Shown: positions 10,301-22,600 of the stretch, piece after piece
How the letters are laid out: every line of letters begins with the position of its first letter
Position numbering within the stretch: position 1 is the first letter of the stretch
Assembly (NCBI GenBank): GCA_934045075.1
Contig: OW203724.1
Coordinates: 1,170,501-1,234,500 of the forward strand
Direction: 5' to 3'
From: Yponomeuta sedellus
Taxonomy: Eukaryota > Arthropoda > Insecta > Lepidoptera > Yponomeutidae
Length of the DNA stretch: 64,000 bases
Made by a program: the position numbers and the translations under genes
The notes under the pieces: generated by a model
Seen by the model: only the letters and a program-made list of their open reading frames with translations
Databases searched by the model: none
What the model was told of the DNA's origin: nothing

Positions 10301-13300
10301 TGTGTAGTACTTAACCGTTGTCATTGTATTTCACCCTCTGAAAAGTGCGGAAACATTTTAAATATTTTAATATAATTATATTCTTTTTAATGCACTGACC
10401 CGTGCTAAGGACAATTTAAAAAAAAAACTATATAGAAGCTAAAAATTCCACCTACGCCGGGACTCGGACCGGCGACCTCTGGCTAACCGTGCCAGCGCTC
10501 TCCCAACTGACTCTAATGGGAGACTCTCCGGATTTTAATATAGTTAACTCTAAATAACTCGGTCTCATCTTGGTAACGAAACATGAAGTCGAAATTTCGA
10601 GTATATCTCTAAGTAATATCTATAGTACAGCCTCAAATTTTATACGATACCAAATTTTAGCGGTTGACGGCTATTTGTACAACTCTCGCCACATGTGCAG
10701 AAGCTGTCGGTATGCATCTGTGATTTGTGCATTTGCTGAATTAAAGTGTTGCAAAGATTATACTATTTTTATTTTTAATGCACTAACCCGTGCTAAGGAA
10801 CAAATTTAAAAAACCTATTTAGAGGCTAAAAATTTCACCCATGCCGGGATTCGAACCCGCAACCTCTGGCTAACCGTGCCAGATAGTCCTGGCACGGATA
10901 GCCAGAGGTTGCGGGTTCGAATCCCGGCATGGGTGAAATTTTTAGCCTATAAATAGGTTTACAAAGATGCTGTTTGTTTTGTCATGTATGGGAGCTGTAC
11001 TGTATGTAGACCGTTAGACGTAATCATTGTTATTGTGAGTAGGCGGTGCTTGACAAATAAATCAGTCTTCGTCCAACCGTCTTGTGTTTTACTACAAGGT
11101 GACAGCGGTGTTACAAATCAGTACAAATTACAGATTTCAGCGTGCGAATTTCAGTGATTATTGGCTTGTTTCAATTGTCATCAACCATAAATAACAGGAG
11201 CAATCCCGACTTTGCTATTGCTACTTATATTATAAAGGCGCCAGTTTGTAAGTATGGATGGATGTATGTTACTCTTTCACGTAAAAAGTACTGAATGGAT
11301 TTTAATAAAACTTTATAATAATTTACTTATACATCAGAATAACTCATGGGCTACAATTTATAAAGATATTGTTTGAATTGTCCAAAATATGACGAGTGTC
11401 AAGTAGGAAAAAATCATGTCAGTGAACTTAGCAGATCATTGTCCAGCAGCAGATCAAATCTACCTGATAATCCTGCGCAGACGAAGTCGCGGGCACGAGC
11501 TAGTAAAGAATATTAATCTAATCTAATTGTTCCGAGTTTCCTACCTGAGTTAGTTCTTCATAGAACAAAAATAGCATGTTCGGGTGATGCCTCCTTTCCC
11601 AGGATTCCTTTACATGCTCGAAATAGGGGCAATAGAAACCTGAAACAAAAGGGCAGTCAGATAAATATATCTATAGAATGTGATTTATTCTGTATAGTAT
11701 TTATAACATTGTGCTTTCTGTGATAGCTGGCTTCGATAAATAAAAATGTCTTTCTTTTTCTTCTTCTTCTTCGATATCGATATCAACCCTTGTATGTCCC
11801 CACTGCTAGGGTACGGGTCTCTTACTGCATCGCAGAAAGGTTAAGCCATACTCCACCACGCGGGCCATGTAAAAGTCAAGGGCTTCTGTAAACTGGCTTC
11901 AGTAAACGCTTATTCTGTTGTTAAAAATTTTTCAACAGAGGACCAAATGCGATTTTAGTAAATTAGGTATAATGTCGACCTTCCTGCAGTGCAGGAAGAG
12001 ACCCGTGACCGCCAGTGGGAACACACAAAAAGTGTTGATAGATATTATGTGGATGTAATAAATACATACGTCGATCAATTCTTATTAATGCCTAAGCAAC
12101 AACGGCTGCTGATACTGTTAGTATATTTCTTGCTCGCACATTTTAACTTTGTTAAAAAGTAGCATTTTGAAAATATGTGGACAGTAGCTGAACTACCGAA
12201 TAAACTTGCAGATATTTTTCATTTCACATTTCGTACTTAATAGAGAAAGATGGCGTAAGAGGTTTGTAACTATTATATTTATAATTTTTATAAAAAATAC
12301 TAGCTGACCCAGCTAACTTCGTATCGCCTAACAGACGAGCGGCCCGGGCGCTCTCAAATAGGCCTAATCACGTACACAGTCTCCCTGTTATTATGGATAA
12401 AAATGGATTAGCAACACAATCCCAAGCTAAATCAAACTCAACACAACATTCCCCCTTGGTATCAGAGGCTAATATATCGACACTTAACGATTATGCTGAG
12501 AAATCTGACTCTTCACACTATATTTCTCAGCGACAAAAAAGACCAAGACCGCAAAGTGGCGATCTAGCCCAAGAATTTAGTAGTCTCAAAGACGACCTAA
12601 TCGCCTGCATGAAAGACCTTCTTGCAGACCAATCCAGTCGCCTAGACCATTTGGAAATACGCGTTAAGTCGATACAAGAACAAAATACAACCATACAGTC
12701 AACCAACAAAGAAATCGAAGCGTCAATGAATGCCTTATCGGCTGACATAAAGTTAATCGAACACAAACTTACGAATTTGGACCAGGAAAGAAAACAGATT
12801 GAATCCAAAATCACAGCCATAGAAAACAAAGTAGAAGATATTGAGATTTCGTCTCTGAAAACGACAATCGAGCTCCGCAACGTTCCAAAGGTCTCCAAGG
12901 AGAAAAAAAATGACCTATATACCTACCTCTTTAGACTTTGTGATTCACTGAAACTTGGCCTACAACAAACTGAGATACGCAATGTATACAGAATGCCGTC
13001 TAAAAGGGAAAAGACGTCGTCGTCCGTTTGCGTTGAAGAAGTCCCAACTTATTGATGCTGTTAGGTCATACAATAAATGTAATGCCCCTAACTACCTCAA
13101 CTCGGCCCACTTGGGACTCCAATCAACAAAGCAACCAATCTACATATCGGAGCTTCTGACGTCAAAGGCCAGGCGTCTTCTCTTTTTGGCCCGCGATTTC
13201 GCAAAAACCTATAATTTTGCTTATGCCTGGCCATCAAACGGACACGTTTACATACGGAAAGAGGAGGGCAAGCCTCATATCATGCTGAGAAATGAAACAC

Positions 13301-16300
13301 AACTAAACAGCCTGAAGGAAAACATGAACTTGTGACTAATTTTTTTTTGTCTTTATCTGCTTCTACACAAGTTTTACAAATGCATGCTTAAATTTTTTTT
13401 CATATATTTTTCACAAACACATAATGTCAAACATACTCGCCACATATCGCTCACATATAAATACATACACTTATTACACTACTCAAACACACTATCTCAA
13501 TATACTCACACAGTAAACTACTCACAACACGGTACGCGGAGCACGCCTATATTGTTTACACAAGGGAAACAGAATAGACTAAAACATGCAATAAAATTAC
13601 TCCTTTTGTATGGATAGTGACTCAATTCCTACTTTGATTACTGACATTGATTCCACCTCCTTCTCAACATCATACCGGTGTAATATCGAGCAGTCTAGCA
13701 GCATTATTGCTACGCAAGAAAATACTTTAAATATAATTCACCTAAACATTCGAAGTATTCACAAAAATTTGGATGAGTTTACTGCGCTTATTGCTAGGTC
13801 TTGTATCGAATTTAATATTATTGCACTCTCCGAATGCTGGTTGGGCTGCTCAAGTGTTGTGCCGAACCTGGGAGGTTACTTGTTGCACCAGACCCAATCA
13901 CCGCATAATCAAAATGACGGAGTAGTAATATATACTACAGAAGACATAGAATGCACAGTTACAGAGCCAGCATTCCTAGACGGAAGTTGCCTGGTAGTTA
14001 AACTTGGAAGTGATACCGCCATAGTAGTCATCTATCGGTCACCATCATTTACTTGTATTGATAACTTCCTGGATAGTGTAAACAATCTGTTGAGCGATCT
14101 AAAAACTTTTACCTCTATCTCGGTTCTAGGAGATATAAACATAGATATCAAAAGCAACAACACTGATCCTAACTGCGATCCATATCTAACGCTAATGGCA
14201 TCACATGGGCTTTTACCTGCCCACTCATTCCCCACTCGCTTGGATAGTTGTTTTGATCATGTGCTTCTGAGATCTAATAGACCATCATCAACTTTGGTAA
14301 TCGATGCCCATGTGACCGATCATTTACCAACAATCCTAAGTTTTGAAGCCAAAGAACTTAAAGTAAAACCGCTTAAAGTTCAATTACGCGTGGACTACGC
14401 GGCAATTAAAACCGATATAAATGAACTAGACTTCTCGCATGTGTTTGAGTCTAGCGATGTAAACTGGGCTGCTGAAAAACTTGTCACTAACATAACAGCT
14501 ATCGTAAGTAAACATACTGTCACTCTGAAAATTCCCAGAAGAAAACAATTAATTAAACCTTGGATGACACACGGTATTTTGCGCTGTATCAGAAATCGAG
14601 ATTCAATGCACCAAAAATTAAAAAAAGATCCAGACAATACAACTCTTAATACTACCTATAAGAGGTATCGCAACTTCTGCTCTAATTTATTACGGAATCC
14701 AAAAAACCAATTATGAAAGGAATGAACTTTATAAAGCTAAAAATAATCCTAAGGCTCTCTGGACCAAAATCAAAAAGTTATCTAATATAGTCAGACCTAC
14801 CAATAATTCAAAAAACCTTTTAAAGATCGCTGTTTCCCCGGAATTGTCAGTTAACTCGGTAAATACATATTTTGCACACATAGGAGAAAATTTAGCAAAA
14901 AAAAATCTTGCCAACTGACCCTGACAAACTAAAACACAACTCCACATCCTCCTGCCAGTCTCTCGCTATTCTAGAAGTTGATGATTCTGACGTCTTTAGA
15001 ATGGTTATGAAACTACGAGATGACTGCGCGGTAGGATTCGATGGTATATCTTCAAAAATATTAAAATCGTCCTGCAATACCTTAGTACCTAGCATCACCC
15101 ATCTATGTAACTCATGTATTCGGACCGGAATATTCCCAAAAGTGTTTAAAACCGCAATCATTCACCCCATTCACAAAGGTGGAGACAGAGACAGTGTTGG
15201 TAATTATAGGCAAATATCGGTGCTTCCATCACTATCTAAGATCCTAGAGAGAATCCTAAATAGTAGCCTGGTTGACTTCCTAGAGAAATACCATCTTATC
15301 TCTGATAATCAGTTTGGCTTTCGGCGAAATATATCTTGTGAGGATGCAGTCATTGCATTAACTTCTACTATTGTTAAACATATAGATAACAAACGAAAGT
15401 GTATAGGTATTTTCTTGGACCTCTCAAAAGCTTTTGACACTGTCTCTGTCCCACTCTTGCTGAAGAAAATGGAACTAATTGGTATTCGTAATCTCGATAT
15501 TTTCCATGACTACTTAAAAAATAGAACTCAGCGTGTAAAGATTGACAGTTTTGTCAGTGACGAACAGGACTTGAATTATGGTGTGCCGCAAGGCAGTATA
15601 CTCGGGCCGACCCTTTTTCAGATATACATAAATGAGCTGTGCCAATTAACGCTCCCAAACTGCAAAATCTTTACTTATGCTGATTATACGGCCCTCCTGG
15701 TAGATGGTTTTACCTGGGAGAGTGCGAGAGTCAATGCTGAAAAGTGTCTTAAAACTATTATGGAGTGGCTGTCTGTCAATAAATTGACACTAAATATAGC
15801 AAAATCGCAATATTTGACATTTTCTTTTAGTGGAACGCAATCCATCCCAAATTTTCCCATTATAGCGCATGGATGTGGAGGCGTACTACACTGTAACTGT
15901 CTTTCCTTATCCAAAGTGTCACAAACCAAATATTTGAGTGTCATTATAGACGAAAAACTTAGCTGGGCTCCACATATAAATATCTTGAAAGGTAGGGTAA
16001 GAAAGATAATGGCCGTTGTCAGGACCCTTCGTCGAGTGGCAGATTTAGACACTCTGATATCAGTATATAAGGCCTTAGCTGAATCACTTCTCACTTACTG
16101 CATTACTGTTTGGGGAGGGTCAGGCAAATCAAAATTTCTGGGAATAGAGCGTGCTCAAAGAGCTGTCTTAAAAGTCATGCTATCAAAGCCTATCAGATAT
16201 CGCACACACCTCCTGTATGATGATTGCAAAGTACTGACAGTCCGGCAGCTATACATCTTTCGCTGCATTTTACGAAAACATAAACATGTATCACCACGTA

Positions 16301-16587
16301 ACAATGAAAAAAGAGCTAGAAGATATAATGTCTTCCCTGTTGAAAAACATAGAACAAAATTTGCAAGTCAAAATTATAACATCTTGGGGAGCATGCTCTA
16401 TAATAAAATAAACAAAATCCTAGACATCCGTAATATGAACTCATACCAGTGCAAAATCACTCTGAAGGCATATTTGTTACAGTTGTCTTACTCTGATACC
16501 GAGGACCTCTTGAGATCTATTTTTTACTGTGTCCAATACATTCTTTCTCTCACACACAGACACTCACATATACACAGACACACACAC

Positions 16588-16672
<85 letters not shown>

Positions 16673-19600
16673 TACACCCTTACATAAACTATGTTGTTAT
16701 GTTATCTATTTTTATTTTTTGTTGGCTCATTTATTATTATTTTTTTTTTATGCTGATTGTTTTTTAGTGTCTTGTAATTATGTACTACCACGTATCATCT
16801 AAATTGGGAGAGGGCACTGATCTTTGTAACACAGGTATTTACCTAGCTCAGAGATCAGGGACTTCACAAAATAACTTGTACAATTTTTATTATGAATATG
16901 AATAAATCTCTTATAAAAAAGACGATTCTTTAAGTTTTTTTAATTTCTCTCTCCGTAAGAACCATCCTCGTAGGTACTTCTAGGAATATTCTAAAAAAAT
17001 AATTAGTAAAATCAGTTTAGATGCTCTCGTGATTTGCGCTTAGCTACACATTCAGCAATTCATTTTTGTATTATAGATAGTATAAAATTCTAATAAGTCG
17101 ATTTTCGGATTGTTATTTTATTTATTGTACATATCTACTTATGATCTTTTAGAAACATTGATGACATGCGCTAGTGTACAATAATATTCCTATACAGCGA
17201 GATGGATGCCGGAAGCAAACCTTAAACCCTCTAACAGGAAGAGCTAGTATTAAGTCATTGCTTTTGGACTTTACATCTAAGTAGTAAGGTCCAATTTAAG
17301 GTGACAACTATTATGGCACTAATAAAGAGTTAAGAGTTAATCGCACAAAGAAGGCGAATGAAGACCAAACTTGAATCTTGTCATGTTTTGTTGAACCTAC
17401 TCGAATCGGTGATGAATTTGGTGAAGAACTCCGTAAAGTTTCCGGTGTAGCCGCCTTTACTCCAGAGCTTTAAGTAGTTGTAGCAAGAGAATGCTACGTC
17501 CCGCGGGTCACGGGCCACGTAGACGACCCGCGCGGAGTCCAGCCGCGGAAGCAGCGACCACGGCAGGTGCGTCTTGATGAACCGCGGCGACGGCATTCTT
17601 GCTGCTGCTTCAACGCCGCACTGCTGGCTAACCGCGACGCCGTCGGCTTGCGTTGGCGACATGTCAAACAGCGTGTTACTGTAAACGGAGGTGGTTGCAA
17701 TACCTGTATTACTAAAGGTAATATAATGGGATCCCCAAATAATAGGATGCGGCAAAGACAAGGAAGAAGACAATTAGGAATAGTACATTATGATATAATT
17801 TTCAATTAGTTATAATTTTCAATGTAATTTTCAAAGCGCACGTATGTCATACGACGTTTTATAACATATTTACGAGGAAATTAATAAAACTCTGACTTTG
17901 TTATCATCACTACTTGACGACATTTTCAAATAAAAACAATACATCGAAAAGAAAAAGCGCGCGGATTAATTTTTCTTTTCCACAATTAAGCGATGCGCGC
18001 GCTTCAACTTTTTTTTTTAGGCTCTTTACACTATTCTCTGTATTACGTACAGGCAGCGACATCTGACTTAAGCAAATTGCATTACTTACAGCCCCGACTA
18101 CCTACTTTTCAGTTCGATAAATAGGTTTTTAGATAAATGGTTGTTATTTATTGTCAAAATTAATTAAATTAAAGAATTAAATGTTTATTTGTTTCTTTTT
18201 CTTTTTCCCAAAGTTAATTTTATTCATAAAATATTGACCACTTTCTTGACATAAAACCTCTTTGCTAAGATTTTTAAAAGTATCGTTCATTTTTAGACGG
18301 AGTATCTTAAAACTTTATTTAAAAAAAACCCGTTCCTTTGACATTACATTATCGCACAAGTACGTAATGAGATACATTACGATATTGAAATTGGTGTAAT
18401 TACAACCATTTTACGAGCAAATATATTAGTTACTTAGACCTGAGATTTCCGCACTTAGCCTCATGATTGGGCCATTGTACGTAGTGGAGCTGTCAGTTTA
18501 CTCCAGCCAGCCTATCTCTTTCCAGAAAGCCAGCAGCGCTCCGATATCACTGCAGGCTTCCTGAAGGGACCCCGGCTTCCCAATGATGGCGGTCCGTTGC
18601 TTTTCCACGCCTTCGCAGTGAATGGTCACGTGGGCGGGTGTTTCCTCTTCTTTGAGGCATCCCCGGCAAAGCGGGCTGTCGGTAAGAACCATGTTGTAGA
18701 GATGTCTGTTCAGTGAGCAGTGGCATGTTAAGACTGCCACAGCTTTGCGCAGAATTTCTCTTCTCAGACGCAGCAGGCTACGTGAAAGACGTTTCGAGAT
18801 TGTTGGTAAGGCCTCCCTGGCTTGTCTACATTTGGTTTCTGTTCTTCAAAGTTCAGCATGCTGGCTTTCTGTTCGCGACCTCAACCATTTTCTAAACTGG
18901 TTGTATGGGAGTGGGAGCAGGGGTTCGGGTCCTTCCACTGTAGTTTCCGAGCCTCTTTTAGCGAGTTCATCTGCGGCATCATTGCCCAGGGAGCCGCTAT
19001 GACCCTTTATCCATTGTAAAGTGACTCGGTTATTTGTTGACAGTTTTTCCAATTCATGGTGACACTCTAGTATCAAGCTGTTGTTTGTAAGATTGCTGTT
19101 GAGTGCTTGTAGGACTGAGGCGCTGTCCGAGATTATGCGTATTGCGTAAGCCTTCGCATTTCTTGTCTTCAACAGTGCGACAGCTCTTGTTATACCGATG
19201 CATTCTGCCTGAAAGATTGTATTCAGGTTGCCAAGGGTTGTAGATATTTTTAGTTCGTTGGAAAAGGCTCCTGCACCCGTTCCTGTTTCAGTTTTGGAGC
19301 CGTCCGTGTACACTCTGACTTCGTGTATTCCCGAGTAGTCGGCAGGCTCCTCTTGCAGTTGTACCTTATATTTCTTGTCAAAAATATAAGTGTGTGGTAT
19401 TCTGTCGCACACCGCTTCCATCATAGGCTGGTCCGAAACAGCGGCTGCTAGAATTTGTGTGTGTGGGTGGGGTGTAGTTGTTTTGTTTCCATATACCGGT
19501 TGTCCGAAGCCGTGAGGCAGCACTGGCTGCTTCTTGTTGAACGAATATGTTATAATAGTACATTACACAACTAGGGTGGTAATACAAAGAAAGGCCGAGA

Positions 19601-22600
19601 TCGCAGAAGTTTGCGGCCCGAGCTGCAAGCGAGGGACGTAAATATGCGATCGAGAGCTTTCTTTATTACCCCCCGGGTTGTGTACATCTTTTTATGTCTA
19701 CACTTGCCAGGTGTGGCATAAAGATAATTACATCACACATCACATCGCACTAATATTTAAAAAAAAGGCGAAACTTTATGAGTATGAGTAGTGTATGCTT
19801 ATGAAACGGGTGGTCAATAAAATATTGTAGGTAACTTTTACGCAGGGTTTTACTTAGACGTTCTCACAAGTACAGTTATTATTTATAGTTATCACTTATG
19901 GTTGTAGATGCGAGCCAAAACAGTATGAGGGCTGCAAGTCCGAATGCATTTCGTAGAGGAAAAACGTCGCTAACATAAAAACAGTTCATATGCTCGCCTA
20001 ACGCTTCAGTTGAGTGAGCGAAATAGATGTTTAAAAACCTATTTAGAGGCTAAAAATTTCACCCATGCCGGGATTTGAACCCGCAACCTCTGGCTATCCA
20101 TGCCAGCGCTCTACCAATTGAGCCAATGGGCGACTCACCGGCATCAGTGACATTTCGAACCTCTTTACACTATTCTCTGTATTACGTACAGGCAGCGACA
20201 TCAGACTTAAGCAAATTGCATTACTTACAGCCCCGACTACCTACTTTGCAGTTAGGTTTAACATCGGAACGATATAACTGTACCCACATGATTATATTAT
20301 TTTTATTTTTATTTTTAATGCACTAACCCGTACTAAGGAACAAATTTAAAAACAAAATTTAATCCCGGCATGGGTGAAATTTTTAGCCTCTAAATAGGTT
20401 TTTAAATTTGTTCCTTAGCACGGGTGGTTAGTGCATTAAAAATAAAAATAGTATAATTAAAAAAACTATTTCATCATATGAGAAAATAGTCATTTATAAC
20501 ATGTTTAATTATAGCAACATTTGGAATTGTCACCTTATTTTTCGTGTATGGCAATGTTCTTGCCCTTTTTGCGTAGAGGGAGTAAAAACGCCTTTTTGCA
20601 TGTGCCGGTCGTTTGTACTTTTTTCTTTTTTATTTTAAAATACAGTCCACACTCTTTTAAAACATACCAGCATTTTATTTCCTTTAATTGAATAGGTACG
20701 ATGAATAAAATCCTTCTTATCGAGCACAATATTATCATTTTTAAAGCATTGTATAAAATAGCGTCACTACAAATCAAGAATTACAACTGAATACAAAATT
20801 AAACTATTGTAGTTTTGCTGTGATTTTAGTGGCGGTATTTGATTGCTAATGCTTAAAACCATATTGTGGTAAATAGAATGCACTTTAGGCATTTTTATTC
20901 TAGAACAAAGTACTTACCGGAACCTTCGACACTGTAAAGCGCCTTAACAGCAAAGTTAATAAAAATATTGTTAATCCTGGTATTGAAAACAATAAAAATC
21001 TGAGAAAAAAAACATCCAGCAATAGCGCGTTTTAGAGCTATGTCTATGCAGTATGCACCCTTGTATGTGCATACTGCCGGGGCACGGGCCTCTTCCTTCA
21101 TCGCAGGAAGATTAGGCCATAATTCATAGGTCATAGTACATAATATACAGTATATGAAGCGCTCGTGGCCTACGCGAACCGAGTGATTGGAATCAATCAC
21201 TTGGTTAAGCAACAACAGGCGCGGTGGTACGGGATGGGTGAGCGTCCCGTTACTACAGCTAGTGGCATTTTTCCGAGCGCTTCCGTGCTTCGCAAGGCAC
21301 GTTAAGCCGTTGGTGCCGGCTGTCATATAATGGCAGTCGTTAAGCCATGTCAGAGGCCTTATGGGCGGCTTGACAACTTCTGACATTAAGGCCCGCCACT
21401 GTCTTACAATCCTCCGCCAACCCGGACTTGACCCCCGTGGTGGAGTTTGGCCTAGCCTTCCTGCGATGCAGGAAGAGACCCCAGCAGTGAGGACATACAA
21501 GGGTTGATAACGATAACGATATTAATAAAACTACAAGACTACTTACTCTAAGAGTGCGTATCTTGAGTCCAAGTTCACTGACTCGGCGGTTGCGAAGTCC
21601 AAATCGTTGGCCACTAGCCAAACAAGTTCCTGGGTCCATGTGGTCCCTAGGGAAAAGCAACAAAGCTCAGCTATTTAGTCTGTTACCTTTTAGAATATAC
21701 TCGTGTAATAGAAATGTCGGAACTAATATGACACATATGTTTCCATAACTTTTCAAAATAGTGAAGAATAGTTTTCTACAGAGTAGTAAGTAGTAGGTAT
21801 TACACTCGTGTGCTTTCGGCGAAAACCGAAGCCTACTCTAGATCCCGACGTATATTCTAAAAGCTAACACACAGTATTTATTTAGTATCATAAGGTATTG
21901 ATCTAGGAATATTCATTTTGGTCTAAGATTTTAGATTTTCATATCAATCCTTCTAAATAACTAGCTTTTTGAAATTGAAATTGAAAAATGTTTTGACTAT
22001 CGCAAAAAATTACAAAAAACAACTTAAAATAGACTAAGTTAATTACATACTTAGTTACTTTAGTGAATACTTAGTTAAATAACGCTATGCGATAATAAGG
22101 ATATGCTCAGCTAAATGCTGCGTGTGCAAACATCAACGCAGCGCTGATTTTCAGCATATCCCGAGTATTTGCTAGCAATTGACACGTTGGTAGCTAGACA
22201 TGCAACTAGCCAATATTAGAAATAAAAAAATACTTTATACAGAATAGGTCTAAAGTAGACTGCATAAACACATGAGATATTGCGCAAATTAAGCACAATT
22301 AAGCACAATTAAGCAAGTAGGCACTATGATTGTTAAGAATAATAATATTAATAAGACTGTAAGTAGCATGTAGGTGGCACCACTGGAATCGGAAATCCCT
22401 GAGGAGAGGAAAAAATACAAAATTGTGACAGGCACCCAAGTGGTTAAAAAGACAGCTCTCATGTCGGATATTTACATAAGGTGCAGATTTTAGGCGTTAT
22501 TGACCTGTTTATCCAGGAGTAACTTTTTTAATGCGTTTTTAAACGTAATATGCGTCATATAGTTTCAAAGGGGTGGTGGTAAAACATTCCACACTTTAGC

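Larger units (their letters stand above)
12300..16915 (+). mobile_element. LINE-1 of this window: FP-domain non-LTR retrotransposon, degenerate
   Basis: A near-full-length non-LTR element in sulfotransferase intron 4, antisense to the gene. It has ORF1 with coiled coil and FP-like C-terminus, a separate endonuclease part, a reverse transcriptase part with a CA microsatellite in its 3' end, and about 150 bp of 3' UTR ending near ATGAATAAATCTC. The order ORF1-EN-RT without RNase H fits the CR1/Jockey group. At least two frameshifts and a lost catalytic Asp make it inactive. The 5' edge near 12300 (CTAGCTGACCCAGCTAACTT) is a guess. Confidence 0.75.

Noticed and set aside
16560..16767. His/Thr-repeat protein domain
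   Set aside because: It is the CA microsatellite read in frame at the end of a dead LINE ORF.
17567..17809. Plus-strand and second minus-strand ORFs over exon 4 (also 8599-8799 over exon 6)
   Set aside because: Shadow frames of sulfotransferase exons.
20895..21500. 201-codon minus-strand ORF
   Set aside because: Most of it is the translation of a 5S-SINE copy. Only the small splice-flanked part at 20918-20999 was kept as a candidate.
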